The notes beneath the pieces were generated by a model that ran no database searches, was not told where the DNA came from, and saw nothing but the letters and a program-made list of their open reading frames with translations. The translations under genes and the position numbers were made by a program. A stretch of 64,000 nt of DNA from Monosiga brevicollis MX1 (Eukaryota > Opisthokonta > Choanoflagellata > Craspedida > Salpingoecidae): the NCBI RefSeq assembly GCF_000002865.3, contig NW_001865039.1, forward strand, positions 1,730,341 through 1,794,340, given 5' to 3'. This document shows, piece by piece, positions 1 through 13,776 of this stretch; positions within the stretch are counted from its first letter, which is position 1, and the number at the start of each line of letters is the position of its first letter.

Positions 1-444
<444 letters not shown>

Positions 445-2537
445 ATGGCACGGCGGGTGACGGCGGCAGGGTCGAGTTTGGGGGTTGCGGTTGGGGGTGG
501 TGGTGCGAGTGACGGCTGGAGCACGCGCTCGGTGAGCGAGACGGCCTTTGGCGGTACCGGCGTTTACCTCGAGTCGAGCCGGGCGCAGGAGCTCGGTGCG
601 GGTCCATACAAGAAAGGTTGGGCCGACGTGGACTCGCGCGAGGTGGACATTGATGCCTTGGAGATGGCCAGTCTTGCCCACAACTTGGATGACGATGTCG
701 CCGCCCAGGAGCGCCTGCTGAGCGTGCAGGACGGCGAGGCAAGCTACGGTCCCACCGACGACGAGGATGACGAAGCCAAGAGCTTGCCGCTGACCGCTGA
801 TGACAAGCGTGACATGGCGGCCTTTTGGATCCTCGGTCTCTGCAACAACTTTGGTTTGTCCTTTCATGCCGGTGTCGAGCCATCGTACTCGATCCTGCGC
901 TCACCTACCTGATGAACCTGCGCTTGCTGACCTCCTCTTTCCTCAAAACCTTCCCCAGGCTACGTGATCATGTTGAGCGGTGCAAACGACATGCTCAGCA
1001 AGTTTGATCCCAATCTGGGCACGGGCGTGGTGCTGTTGTGCGACATCATCCCGACCCTCATTATCAAACCAATCGCCCCGTTATTGCTTGCCCCCCTGCC
1101 CTACTCGCTCCGTGTCAATATTGCCATTCTCTTTGCTCTTGCCGCCTTTCTTCTGGTTTGTAGCCCATTCCTTGCTGTCCGGTCTTTGACGTCCTGGCTG
1201 GCCCAACGCTCACGACGCGCGCTCTCTCGGGCGTAGGTCGCCTTTGCCAAATCGGTCGAAATTAGCTTGCTTGGCGTCATTTGTGCCAGCATTTCCTCCG
1301 GTCTGGGCGAGGTCACAATTTTGGCCTTTAGCTCCATGTTCAACAAGGTTTGCCTGGGCCGCACCCACCAGTTGTTCAAAGTGTTTGTTGATCCCGCCTC
1401 GCCTCTGCCCTCAACCCAACACAACCCTCTTGCTGACAGCGTGTCATTTCCGCCTGGTCCTCTGGCACGGGTGCTGCCGGCGCAATCGGCGCCGCATCAT
1501 GTACGAACCGCGCTTTCTTTCGATCGCATGCTCGTCCACCCTCTTTTCAATGCCTGTTACGGGCCAACTCGCCTGCTCATGCCGTATGGGTCGTGATGTA
1601 GACTTGGGATTGACGGCGCTCATGTCCCCCGCCGACGCGTGTCTTTCAATGACGTTTGTGCCGGCCCTTATGCTCGCCGCTTACTACTTGCTCCTATCCA
1701 AACGCCCAGAGGGCAAGCAGCGCCCTTCCATGCGCAGTCAACTGTCCAATAGCGACAAGGTCTGTCCGGCCCGAGACTCAGGCATCCCGATACTCCAGTC
1801 CTCAGTGTGGTGCCAGATCAGTAGTGTGCTCCCTCCTTCACCGCATTTCCTGTGGATCGACAATAGTGGCGCATTTTCCGGCAACTCTTGCCTCGCTACA
1901 TGGTTCCGCTGTTCCTGGTGTACTTTGCCGAATACTGCATCAATCAGGGTTTGTACGAGCACATGCTTTTCAAAGACCACCACGTCTTCTCCAAGGCGGC
2001 CCAATATCGTCTATACCAGACCCTATACCAGATTGGCGTATTTCTTTCGCGCAGCTCCGTGCAATTCTTCCCCGTGAAGCGTCTGTGGATCCCCACGGCG
2101 CTGCAGTGCGTCAACTTTGTCCTCCTAGCCATCGACACGGAGTTGCAGCTCGTGCCATCCATATGGATTTTCTGTGTCTGGATCTTTTACGAAGGCCTCT
2201 TGGGTGGCCTGGCATACGGTAGGACCAGACTGTCTGTCACCCTGCCCCTCAGCGAGACTCGGGAGCGAACATTGCGATATCTCATGCACGTCCCGGGCCA
2301 TAGTCAACGCCTTTTATCTCATTTCCAAGAACACAGCGCCCAATGACAAAGAGTTTGCCATGGGTATTACTTCAGTGGCCGATGCCACTGGCATTGCACT
2401 GGTATGTGTGGCTTGCTTTGTGAGCTGCTTCTGGCCGTCAGCTTGGTCGCTCGATTCACCCTTCTTGGGATGCTTTGCAGGCGGGAGCCGTCAGTCTTGG
2501 CCTCAATGCAGCCTTCCGCCACAAGACAGCGCGATAA
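445..2537 (+). CDS. CLN3: Battenin (CLN3) ortholog, multi-pass lysosomal/endosomal membrane protein
   Basis: Span with introns. Exon 1 encodes an acidic cytosolic N-terminus and enters the first membrane segment at AFWILGLCNNF. A GT-AG intron at 854-958 joins this to YVIMLSGANDML. Further exons give LLCDIIPTLIIKPIAP, SISSGLGEVTILAF, the loop-proximal LPRYMVPLFLVYFAEYCINQ, QYRLYQTLYQIGVF, WIFYEGLLGGLAY, and NTAPNDKEFAMGITSVAD near the end. The last exon ends AAFRHKTAR. These blocks are the signature order of the CLN3 family, about 11 membrane helices in human battenin. The family acts in late endosomes and lysosomes and is mutated in juvenile Batten disease. The start at 445 is the first ATG in frame with the acidic N-terminus; middle exon borders were not all resolved. 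It is convergent with the minus-strand gene ending at 2775. Confidence 0.93.
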
Positions 2538-2774
2538 TCGGCTCGAATAGCCCGAGTGCTTGGCGTTGGCGATGGGGCCTGCTCCGATATACCCATCGTC
2601 GTCTCCTTTTCGTTCCATGTCGTGGTGTTGCCCCCTTTCCTTTCCCCTTTCCTTTCTTGTTTTAGGTTCTGTGATTGATCCATGTCAGAATAGATTTACA
2701 ATTGTAAGCTTGCTGTGACCACACGGCATTGGGTGGAACCACGAGTGGGTGGTTGCCAAAGGGAGCAGGGTTTC

Positions 2775-3686
2775 CTAAGCCGACTTGGCATTGTACTTGC
2801 AGCGCTTGAGCTCTTCGAGCTCGGCGCGGTCCTGCACCACACTAAACTCGAGGTGCAGCGACGTCGATACTAGGGCTGGCGCGCCCAAGGGAATCCACAG
2901 CAGCCACCAACGTTGAAGAAAGTAGGAGCGGGCCGTCGTGTCTAGTGACATCAGGCAAGGTCCAGCGGCAATGACGAGCACCAGCCACAGCCAGGGCAAG
3001 AGGTGCTAAAGTCAGCATGCATTTAATCAAACGTTGGATGAGTGTGAGGTAAAACGGTAGTCAGCCCAGGAGGAAATATCATAGCGAGGCTTGGCCACGG
3101 TCAAAAGGGACACACTGGTTGTGGCTCGACGGTACTGCGAAGCCCTGCGATCCATGTTGGAATGCAGCCAATGGCTGCGAGGACAAAGCCAACGCCTACC
3201 ATTGAAGCTCTGGTGAGGCGGTATCGGCAATTGATAAAATACAAGAGCACTCTAAATGACTGATGCCGGCTACCAACGCTGCGCTAACCGATAGCATTGG
3301 GTGGGATTCCCGGGATTTCCAAATGCAAGAAGGTCGTGTGCAACACATCAGTTTCCACAAACTATGGGCGCACGTGTTGGTGGTGGCACGGCAAATGGGG
3401 GGGCGGTGAGCAAGATCATTTTTAATGGACCAGCCAACAGGGTAACAAAACGAGCTGATAGCGGACGTGCACCAACCTGCACAAGCGCGAGCAGACTATA
3501 GAGAAGCACGCCGATTGTAGCAAGGACGGATAGGGCCTTGCGCAGGGGCTTGATGAGGCGTTGCTGCTGTGTGGCAATCTCAGCAATGATTTGCTCCTGT
3601 TCCTCGTCACTAAAAACCTGTGTATCAGTCTCATCGAGCCGCCGCAACAGCTCACGGTCGCCCGTGTTGCGCTGGCGCACGTCCAT
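2775..3686 (-). CDS. Unrecognised small multi-pass membrane protein
   Basis: Family not recognised. The probable first exon starts at 3686 (MDVRQRNTGDRELLRR). It gives an acidic, Gln-rich cytosolic segment (VFSDEEQEQIIAEIATQQQ), then a basic turn and a hydrophobic helix (ALSVLATIGVLLYSLLALVQ). A middle exon near 3060-3190 contains MDRRASQYRRATTSVSLL and RYDISSWADYR. The last exon has two hydrophobic helices (LPWLWLVLVIAAGP and WWLLWIPLGAPALV) and a charged tail ending KRCKYNAKSA at the TAG complementary to 2775-2777. Three or more membrane helices are therefore likely. Exon joins are not settled: the obvious GT-AG pair before the last exon would give an intron of only about 27 bp in frame. 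Other splice choices are possible. Confidence 0.55.
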
Positions 3687-4019
3687 GACGACGTGTGATA
3701 TGCACCTCTGGGTACGTGCCTGACGTGGGCCGCCCAGATAAGGGGAGACAGCTGGCCAAGCTACAAACTGGCGCAAGCAGCAGCAGCAGCGGCGGTTGAG
3801 TTCTGAGGGTGCGAATCCGGCAACTCGCTTCCCCCAGCGTCTCACTCCCCTCCCCACATCCATCCACCTTCCCGACTTTTGACAGGACCTACCGCACGCC
3901 GATCAATGCCGATAGATGGGCTCCCAGGGGGCCAATCGCGTCGCCGTCGTCGCAGTTCTTATCTGGTGTTTGAATGAGTTTGAACAGTAAAAAAAAAATT
4001 GTGCAGCGTCATCCAAAAA

Positions 4020-4078
<59 letters not shown>

Positions 4079-4181
4079 GTTTTTGCACTGTTTCATCGTT
4101 GTTTGTGGTGGATGTGTGTGGTTGACCTTGGCGAGGGGGGGTCACTGACACTTGACGCGCCAGATCCACAGGAGGACCAGG
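3687..4181. other. Divergent intergenic region with (GT)n tract
   Basis: This lies between the start of the minus-strand membrane-protein gene and the plus-strand RAB3GAP2 gene, so it is probably a shared promoter region. It contains CAG repeats near 3777-3795 and a GT microsatellite. Open frames across it run through the simple repeat and do not resemble proteins. Confidence 0.5.
4021..4077. repeat. (GT)n microsatellite
   Basis: About 28 uninterrupted GT dinucleotides upstream of the RAB3GAP2 gene. Confidence 0.97.
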
Positions 4182-7100
4182 ATGGCGGCGGAAGCGGGGG
4201 TGGAAGGGACCATGGGGGTCCGTCTGACTCCGTTTCATCGCTTGGCGGGGGCTCAGAAGGTCAGGTCTCGTGCTGTTGCCCATTCATCGTGGGTGTTGCT
4301 TGAGCTGCTTGAGCCCCTTCAGCCATGGCCCGCGCGGTCGCTGTTTCCATCGGCTCTGGGATTGATCTTCCGCACTCGAATAGATTCGCGCTGCGCTGGA
4401 AATACCAGATGGCGAAGTTTTTCCCGTTCCAAACAACTGGACGTCTCTCGAGGTAAGGCCGCGCCGCATCCATTCGTATCTGGCCAAACTGCCTGCGCAC
4501 CACCTGGATATTGATGTGTGCACACGGGTCTGGATGTGGCAGAAACTGACGGCAGAGCAACGAGAGCTGCTGTTCTTATCAACTTGCCTCATCACGGTTC
4601 GTTCACTGACTTGCTTTGCACCATCTACACTCACCTGGACGCCAGCCGTACTCACGCCGTGGGCTCTTGTCTTGCTGCCACAGCTCAATGCGGATGGAGG
4701 CCTGATGGCCATTGCTCGCCAGCAACGCATCGTCTTGCTCAGCGGTACGTGGGTGTGGGTATCGCAGACTTTGTCAAAACATTCTGGCCTTGATGACTTT
4801 CTTTGGGCATTCTTTTCTTGCGATGAACCTGCCATCAGGTCCTGAGCACGACTGGAACATTTGCGCACGCTACAGCATCGCTGCTCCGGCCCCAATTCGT
4901 GATAACCCTCTGGATCGTATTGCCGAGCGCCGTCCGCGTCAAAAGCTGCAACAGCCTTCCATAGTTGCCCTCAGCTCCATCAGCATTTCGCTCAATGCGT
5001 GAGTCTCTCAGACCCAAGCGGGTCAGCCCCCCTTCTTGTGCATCTCTCGGTGCTCCAACTTGGACCCTCAGGCCCTCATTTGCTTGTGCACCTTTTGTGT
5101 TTTCGCTGCGGACATTGCTTTGATGCATACCGTAGCACTGGGCAGCCAGAGCAGCTCATTTTGGCCGGTACCAATCGCGGGTATCTCCATGTACTGCGCC
5201 ACAACGGCGAGCGCATCCTCTGTCAAATGCTTCACGATGCACCTGTCGTGCGCATCACCCAACAACCGGGCAAAGGCCCCCTCAACGACTTGGCGGTTGG
5301 TATTGCACGGCCAGAGTTCAACACGCCGCACGCTGCTCTCTGTCGCGCTAGTCATGCTGCCCGGCTGACACTTCTCATCTTTAATGATGCGTGTTAGCTG
5401 CTCTACCCGGATGCTGTGGTCATTATTGATGGCCTGAGTCTTGCAAGGGTAGGTCCTGACATGGTCTCGCAGATCTGCGCCGGCTTTTTTTTTTGTAGAG
5501 TTTCAGAGGCACGATCATGTCTGTGCCATCCCGCACGGTTGAATTTGAATGCCTCTGCCATTAGACGGTACTGGGTCGGATTCACCAGGACTCGGAGAGC
5601 GAGGCCACCCTTGAGGTTAAGAAATACGGTCTCGAGGACCAGGATAACTGCCGTGACATTGCTTGCTGTGGTGAGACACAACCGTTGCCCGGCCTTTGCC
5701 TCCTGCTTCATGCCCATGCTTCGGTACATCGGTGCTGGTCTTGCGTCCTGCCCTCATTTTCCGGCCGGGATGACACACAGGCCCTTCCTTGGCCAGCGAT
5801 TATGACCACCTCATGCTTTATGCGGCGCGACATGCCGAGCATCAGGAGATGTGCGCATATATTGTGGCCGGTGCCAGCCCCATGCTTGCCAAGTACACCA
5901 CGCTGGGTGTGGACCGGCCCTTCTCAACCGTCGCTGCCCTTGCCACTTCGTTCGTGCCCCGTTGGGCCTCGCTCGTGCTGCTGGTGCTTCCCCTGAATGA
6001 CACCTCACGGCCCGCCCCCGTCCGGGTGACGATGTCATTGTCACATACAGTATGGCTACCCAGTTTAGCAAGGCTATGTTCTCAATGGTCAATAGCTTCT
6101 GGGGTGGCTCCTCAACAGCAGCCAAGTCACAGAGCAAGGCACCCGCAGAGAGCTCTGGTGCGTGCGTTTAGCTCTCGGATTTGCCCTGTCCAGACTGAGT
6201 TATGGGCAACGAGTATCTCACCGCTCATCGACTGTGGGGACTGGGTGCCGCATGCAACTTGGGATAGACCCCAGCGAAGTGCCACCTTCTGCGCGCGAAC
6301 CTGCCACTCCATTACCCATGGCCAGCTCGCTCAGCGATGCCAAGCGCGAGTTTCTGCGCTTGAGTTTGGTAGGCTTGGCTCGTGTTTGCATGCGCCTTCC
6401 TCCAGTCGTCTCAGTCGGCTTGACTGCTGGACCAACTTTGTGGCGTGCTTTGGCTCTTCATCATGGGCTCTCTGGTGCCACGGCTTGTGCTGGGTAGAGT
6501 CCAGATCAACGCCTGCTGGCTGCAGCCGACAACCTTGGTCGTGTCTTCCTGTTGGACGTCGCCACGCTGTCAGCCGTGCGCATGTGGAAGGGTTATCGCG
6601 ATGCCGAGGTGGCGTGGCACGTATCCGAGCCCATGAAAGAACGTGCGGGGCCTATGGCTCTCCGTGCCATGTTTCTGATCATCTATGCCCCCCGGCGCGG
6701 ACAAGTGGAGCTGTGGAATGTGCCATTTGGAGACCGTGCTGCAGCCTTTAACATTGGCGTTGGTTCGCAGCTCTTGCATACCGAACCCGCGCCTCGCGCA
6801 GGGCAGATACCACCGCGCCAGACCTGGGTTCTCGACAGCAGTGGTCACATTTTCAAGCTGGCGGCTGCTTTTGATGCCTCTCTCAGGTGCGTCAATGAGT
6901 GACGATCGCATCTTGCTTGTAGCGTGCCCACTCTTACGTGCTCGCGCTTGAATGCGCGTTGATTTGAGAAGCACGGAGATGACGGCCCAGCGGGCTGCGC
7001 AGGTCAACCTGCAGCATTTTCAAGCTGCATTGGAATTGCTACGGCAAGCAAACAACGCGCAGGATGCCGAGGCCGCCTGCTTGGCCGTGCTGGAGCGCAG

Positions 7101-9771
7101 TCAAGCGCTCGAAGCTGAGCTCCGTGTGCAGGCCCTGATTGAGGCTTTGCACGAGCCGTTTTTGCCGCTTCCGCTCATGGAGCAATTGCAGCAGCAGCTG
7201 CAAGACGTGGCCGAGCCGGGCTCTGCTGCCGCCAGCAAGGGTCATGCATGGGCATCACTGCTCGTCAGTCGCACAACGGCTCTTGAGGTTGGTCGGATGT
7301 GGATGCTGCGTAACCATGGCCAAAGAGAAACACGGGACGTGCGTTCAGTTTCTCAAGTGCCCACGTCCCGGCGTTTGGCAGGCATTGATTGAGATGGCAC
7401 CAACGGACTGGGATGACGGCGAGGAGGATGATGCTGATGAAGATGGTGTTGAGACCCCGGCTAGCTCAAAGCAGGCACCAGACTATCAACGACTCGTCGC
7501 CAGCGCCTCCGACGCCCTCAAACCTTTTGCTACTACACTGCAAATGGCAGCCGACTCTTCGGCACTGACCGCCTTGCTTACGTCAGCTCATGCTGCTTCA
7601 ATCGCTCGGAATTGGCAGCCCGAGGCTGCATGTGACGCTGCCTTTTTCATGTCTTGCTGCCAGCCAGAGCTGGTGGCCAGTGGGGTAAACGCAGACGGGA
7701 GTGCGGCGCCGCCCGTTACACGACTGCGTTCAAACCTGGGCGACACGGAGCGCTTATGGGTAGCGCGTCTGCTTTTCGGTGCCCTCTTCCAAGACTTGCG
7801 CTCGGCTGCCACCGTGGCAGGTCGTCTTTGCGAGTTGCGTCTGGCTGCCAGCGACATTCTTGATTGTTTCATGTCGCTGTTCCTGAGTTCGCCCCCCACA
7901 ACCTGGTTGGCCCCTGCTTGGTTCTCGCCGCTTCGTAACTTTGTGCCCGAGCTGCAGCGTATTTTGCAAGAGCAGGACCCACGCGTTGCGGGTGCGTGTT
8001 TGGTTTTGGTGGCGTTTGTCTTGATCTCGCCAGGACTGAGTTGATGTTCGCGATATAAGAGTGTGTGTGCTTTACACCCTCTTTCGTGTCCGGGTTTCAT
8101 TTTCCTATGCGTCTCGATTGCGCTCATGTGTGGCAGTTCGGAAGGCTGGCAAGGTATCTATCAACGAGCCGATTGTTGTACCAGATGCCTTGCTGCAAGC
8201 CAGCAATCCGTTGTATTGCGCTGTTTGGTTTTTGCTGCATCAGAGCTCCTTCCGCTCTATGGTATGAACTTGCTGCATCAAGCGGACAGGCGCGCTTTGG
8301 CCGCGTTTAACGTGATTGCTCTGCATCCTGCTTTCAACCATAGACCACCTCTGGGGAAGCGACCGAGGCTGTCGGCGAAGACTCGATTGATGACTTTCTG
8401 GCTCGTCATCTCCAGGCCATTGTGCTGGCCACGGCAGCATGTGCCACCAACGTGCTCGCTGAAACGGCAGCTGGCGAGGAGGAGACAGGGCTGGCGTGCA
8501 GCATTCAACAGGCAAGACTCAAGCCCCTGCATATGCTCGGCGAGCTCTTGCGACTCAACTGCCCCGAGCAAGAGCTGTTGACGTTGGCATTTGCGCCTCT
8601 CCTGGCGGCGGATGCGGATGATCATCGTGCGTTTGTGGCCTTCCACCTCGTGCAACATTGGCAAACCCATCCGAAAGCAAGCAGCGACCTTCGCCGTGCA
8701 ATTTCGGCCCTGGCTTTGCATCATGCTGGTTCGGGTGTTCGTCTTTGCACGTGGGCCTGGGGTCAAGGGCTCAAGGCATTCTTGGCACGGGTGGTGGAGG
8801 AAAACGAGCGTGCGGGCAAGGCCTTACCCAGTCGGCACGTGGAGCGCACCTTTGGTGTCTCGCTGGACCAGCTCATTGAGGCGCTCTTGGCCGTTGCTGA
8901 ATGCACCGCGCAGTGGGAGAGGCATTGCCTTGCTCTCGACGGCGAAGCCTCTGATCCCGCAGCGCTGGTGGCGGCCAGTGCCTTGCAACTGCCGTCCTTG
9001 GCAGAGTTTGATGCGTCGACGCGAGAACCACGATATATGAACGCACTTCAAACAACGAGCCTGCCCGTGCTAGACAAGGTGCAGCTGCATCGGCAGTTGG
9101 CCCAGGTCACTGCTTTGGTCATGGCGCTCGGAATGAAGAACTTGCGCATTCTCACACTCTTCCCCGAGGCCCAGCGCGAGTTTTTGTTCGCTCCAGTAGC
9201 CGTGGTAGATCCAGTGCCTGCCCAACTCTCGCAGGGTGTGCTGGATTCGCGTCGAAGCTGGTTTATGCGCGCCGCCGCCATGACCCTGGATCACCCACGT
9301 GTGGCAGATCTGTTGCCTCTTCTTGAAGCCATTATGGACCGGTTTTACTGTTGTGTCTCCCTGGAGGAGCATCGCGATTTTGTGGCGCAACGTTTGGCCT
9401 TGAATCGCTTGCAACGAGCTGGCGCGAGTCCGGAGGATGTGGATGCGGACACGGCCGCCATTGGTGCCTGGTTGGGGACTTCCAGGCCCGAGGTACTGGC
9501 TGCCGATGTGTGGCGCCTGGCGCTGTATCGACTATGGCACCTCTTGCAGGACCACGGAGAGGTAGCTGGGCGGATTCTGTCGCAGCTGCCCGTGGACATT
9601 ATAAATCGAGTCCAATCGGGCGCCAGCAAGGAAATAGGAGATGCCCAGGTGCTACCCGTGAGCTCGGAGCGGATTGTTTTGCTACTGGAAACCCTGATGA
9701 CAGCTTGTCCAGACTCGAGTGATATTGACAGCGAGATGTGTGATCAACTGCTGGACGCACTGCGCCAGTAG
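4182..9771 (+). CDS. RAB3GAP2: Rab3 GTPase-activating protein non-catalytic subunit (RAB3GAP2-like)
   Basis: Span with many introns. The N-terminal beta-propeller-like half shows LNADGGLMAIARQQRIVLLS, then ILAGTNRGYLHVLRHNGERI and LYPDAVVIIDGLSL, VKKYGLEDQDN, and the family hallmark AVRMWKGYRDAEVAW followed by FLIIYAPRRGQVELWNVPFG. These align in order with human RAB3GAP2 from memory (for example AIRMWKGYRDAQIGW and FLVIYAPRRGILEVWS). The C-terminal half is helical (for example LLPLLEAIMDRFYCCVSLEEH, LYRLWHLLQDHGEVAGRIL) and ends at a TAG at 9769-9771. In animals this subunit pairs with RAB3GAP1, acts as GEF for Rab18 at the ER, and supports Rab3 GTP hydrolysis. The exact first exon is uncertain; 4182 is the first plausible ATG. 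The large exon 8422-9771 is the clearest coding block. Confidence 0.9.
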
Positions 9772-9991
9772 AGGCGCTTGGGTAACGGCGTGAGCCATGT
9801 CTAAATCTATTATCCAGCGTTGCCCCATGCTTTCGCAATCTCGAGGTTTGTTTCGAACAAAGGGCGACTCATCAAAGGATGACCATCCACAAATCAGGCA
9901 GTCACCAACTACTCAGCCCGGCTCGCAGTCGAGTGAGAGAGACACAACGTTCAGTCGTGCGTGCATCATTCATAAGATTGACAATTTGAAA

Positions 9992-10022
<31 letters not shown>

Positions 10023-10070
10023 TTTTCATTTTTTCGACAAACATGAAAAGAATCGACACACACTCACAGC

Positions 10071-11387
10071 ATGATGACCTCTCACCGCGCCGGGCCCTGG
10101 CTCGTCACGTGCAGCGCTTTGGTTGCCTGTTTGCTGGCGAGCCATGTGGAGGAGTCGACGCTGGCCGTCGGTGATGACGGCACGCTTTTTATTGATGCGC
10201 CCAACCGCGTCCTCGTGAATGGGATTGACGTGCATCAGCTTTCGTCGGCGTTTGAATCCTTCTCGGCGCGGATGGCGTCTTGTGTAGACCTTCAGTATGC
10301 GCTGCATCCCCCGCGATTCAGCACGCATGTCGTCACCACGTTGGCCCAATTTGCGAGCTCAGTGTTTGCGGCTGATTTGAACAACGATGGTTATCTCGAC
10401 ATTCTCAGCGCGACTGTTCGGGGCAAGGTTGAGTGGTACCGCAACCATGCGGATGGCACCTTTTCCAACCCAATCAGCATCTCCACGATCATGAGCCGGA
10501 CGCAGTCGGTGTACGCCGCGGACCTGGACAACGATGGTAGCCTTGATGTTTTGAGTGGCAGCATCAACGACAACAACGTTGTGTGGTGGCGCAACAACGG
10601 CAACGGTACCTTCATGAACGAGATGCTCATCTCCGATGCTGTCGATTTTACCAGCATGGTATATGCAGCCGATCTGAACAATGACGGCCGTCTCGATGTT
10701 CTCAGCGCCAGTCGTGATGACAATAAGGTTGCATGGTACCCCAATAACGGCGAGGGCAGCTTCTCCGATCAGAGGATCATCACGCTCAACGCCCTGGGGG
10801 CTTCGTCAGTGTATGCAGCTGACTTGGACGGGGACGGCCACCTCGACGTTCTCAGCGCAAGCAGCGGTGACAACAAATTGGCGTGGTACCGCAACGATGG
10901 CAATGGCACCTTCTCTGGTGAGCTTGCCATCACGACGGAAGCCGACGACGCGGTCACTGCTCACGCGGCTGACCTGGATGGCGATGGCCACCTCGATGTT
11001 CTCGGTGCCAGCGTGGGCGATGACAGAGTTGTGTGGTATCGCAACCAAGGCAATGGTACTTTTACCGGCCCCATCGTCATCACCACCACCGCCAGCAATC
11101 CCAGCTCGCTCTATGCTGTAGACTTGGACAACGATGGCCGTCTTGACGTCCTGGGCACGAGCGAGCTTGATAACAAGGTTGCCTGGTACCGCAACAATGG
11201 CGACGGAACCTTCTCGAGTGAGAATGTCATTTCCACCGCTGCCGCTGGTGCCAGTTCAGTCTATGCGGCGGATTTGGACAATGACGGCAGCATTGACGTC
11301 CTCAGTGCCAGCAGTAGAGACGACAAAATTGCGTGGTACCGCAACGATAACCCCATGGCAAAGTTCCGCTCACGACAAACCGAATGA
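10071..11387 (+). CDS. Secreted seven-bladed FG-GAP/VCBS propeller protein, copy 1
   Basis: A single uninterrupted 438-residue reading frame, notable among intron-rich neighbours. Residues 1-30 look like a secretion signal with a hydrophobic core (WLVTCSALVACLLA). A conserved segment of about 70 residues follows (GTLFIDAPNRVLVNGIDVHQ). From about residue 95 there are seven tandem units of about 45 residues of the form VYAADLDNDGxLDVLSAS...KVAWYRNNGNGTFS. The DxDxDG loops are the calcium-binding loops of FG-GAP/VCBS blades, so a complete seven-blade beta-propeller is expected. No membrane anchor is visible. The ligand is unknown; related integrin-alpha-type and bacterial VCBS proteins act in adhesion. 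It is paralogous to the gene at 12454. Confidence 0.9.
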   Translation: MMTSHRAGPWLVTCSALVACLLASHVEESTLAVGDDGTLFIDAPNRVLVNGIDVHQLSSAFESFSARMASCVDLQYALHPPRFSTHVVTTLAQFASSVFAADLNNDGYLDILSATVRGKVEWYRNHADGTFSNPISISTIMSRTQSVYAADLDNDGSLDVLSGSINDNNVVWWRNNGNGTFMNEMLISDAVDFTSMVYAADLNNDGRLDVLSASRDDNKVAWYPNNGEGSFSDQRIITLNALGASSVYAADLDGDGHLDVLSASSGDNKLAWYRNDGNGTFSGELAITTEADDAVTAHAADLDGDGHLDVLGASVGDDRVVWYRNQGNGTFTGPIVITTTASNPSSLYAVDLDNDGRLDVLGTSELDNKVAWYRNNGDGTFSSENVISTAAAGASSVYAADLDNDGSIDVLSASSRDDKIAWYRNDNPMAKFRSRQTE

Positions 11388-12453
<1,066 letters not shown>

Positions 12454-13776
12454 ATGGGGCTCCGGAGATCCTGGGCAGGTTTCTGCTTGGGGGTGGGCCT
12501 GGTTTTGGTTTTGGTGGCGTGTGACGTCGGTGCGGGTGTCGAGGAGCCATCGCTTGCTTTTGATGAGAATGGAACACTTTTCATCAATGCCACCAACCGT
12601 GTGGTGGTGAATGGCGTCGACGTCCAGGCGCTGGCCATGGCATTCAGCGCTGCCTCAAGCAGCCTCGATGCCCTCATCGAGCTTCAGCGGGAGCTGAATC
12701 CGCCGCAATTTGAGCAGCACGCCATCAGCGCGACCATGGACGGTTCACGGTCGGCCTGTGCCGCCGACCTGGATGGGGATGGGTTTCTAGACGTCCTTAG
12801 CACGAATTATCTTCAGCACCAGATTTCATGGTACCGCAACAACGGCGACGGTTCCTTCTCCGATCAGATTGTCATTACCAACACCTCCCAATCAGTGTGG
12901 TATGCAACACCTGCGGATCTCAGCGGCGATGGTCAACTCGATATTGTCAGTGTTTGGCATAACGATATGATTGCGTGGTATCTCAATACCGGCAACGGCG
13001 CCTTCTCCCCCGAACCAATGATCATCACAACCGACGTTAAGGCAGGACGGTCAGTGTTTGCCACGGACTTTAACAACGATGGCTACACTGATGTTGTCAG
13101 TGCCAGCATGGATGACGACAAGATTGCGTGGTACCGTAACAACGGCAATAGCACCTTCTCAGCTCAGATCATCATCAGTACAGATGCCGTGGAAGCTCTA
13201 TCGGTATATGCGGCCGACTTGAACAATGACGGCTTCGCTGACGTCCTCAGCGCCAGTCCGGGTGATGATAAGGTTGCATGGTACCGCAACAATGGCAACG
13301 GCACCTTTACCAATCAAATTGTGATTACCACGAGTGCTGACGGTCCCGTGTCAGTGTATGCCGCTGATCTGGACGGGGACGGCCACCTGGATGTCCTCAG
13401 CGCGAGTTATCTTGACAACAAGATTGCATGGTGTCGTAATAACGGCAACGGCACCTTCTCAGAACAACTTGTCATCAGCGATGCTGCAGATATGGCATAC
13501 TCCGTATACGCGGCAGATCTGGACAACGATGGCCATCTTGACGTCCTCAGCGCCAGCTACTATGATGACAAAATTGCCTGGTACCGCAACAAAGGCAATG
13601 GAACCTTCTCAGACCAATTGATCATCACGGAGGCTGCCAACGGAGCATACTCGGTGTTTGCTGCAGATCTGGACAACAACGGGGACATCGACATCCTCAG
13701 TGCCAGCTATCTTGGAGATGGCATTGCCTGGTATCGCAACGACGACCCCGTAGCTCATTTCTTCCGTAGCACTTGA
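12454..13776 (+). CDS. Secreted seven-bladed FG-GAP/VCBS propeller protein, copy 2
   Basis: A single-exon frame of 440 residues, same orientation and size as the gene at 10071. The N-terminal signal (FCLGVGLVLVLVACDVGAGV) is followed by GTLFINATNRVVVNGVDVQ, matching copy 1 residue for residue in most places. Seven FG-GAP units follow, typically VYAADLDNDGHLDVLSASYYDDKIAWYRN shortened or varied at loops. Some calcium-loop positions differ: blade 2 has DLSGDGQLD and blade 7 has DLDNNGDID. The similarity covers the whole length including the signal region, so this is a gene duplication rather than independent repeat growth. An extracellular adhesion or ligand-binding role is inferred from the fold only. 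Confidence 0.9.
   Translation: MGLRRSWAGFCLGVGLVLVLVACDVGAGVEEPSLAFDENGTLFINATNRVVVNGVDVQALAMAFSAASSSLDALIELQRELNPPQFEQHAISATMDGSRSACAADLDGDGFLDVLSTNYLQHQISWYRNNGDGSFSDQIVITNTSQSVWYATPADLSGDGQLDIVSVWHNDMIAWYLNTGNGAFSPEPMIITTDVKAGRSVFATDFNNDGYTDVVSASMDDDKIAWYRNNGNSTFSAQIIISTDAVEALSVYAADLNNDGFADVLSASPGDDKVAWYRNNGNGTFTNQIVITTSADGPVSVYAADLDGDGHLDVLSASYLDNKIAWCRNNGNGTFSEQLVISDAADMAYSVYAADLDNDGHLDVLSASYYDDKIAWYRNKGNGTFSDQLIITEAANGAYSVFAADLDNNGDIDILSASYLGDGIAWYRNDDPVAHFFRST

Noticed and set aside
3903-4283. Minus-strand frame with His-Thr run
   Set aside because: Translation of the GT microsatellite; no flanking domain.
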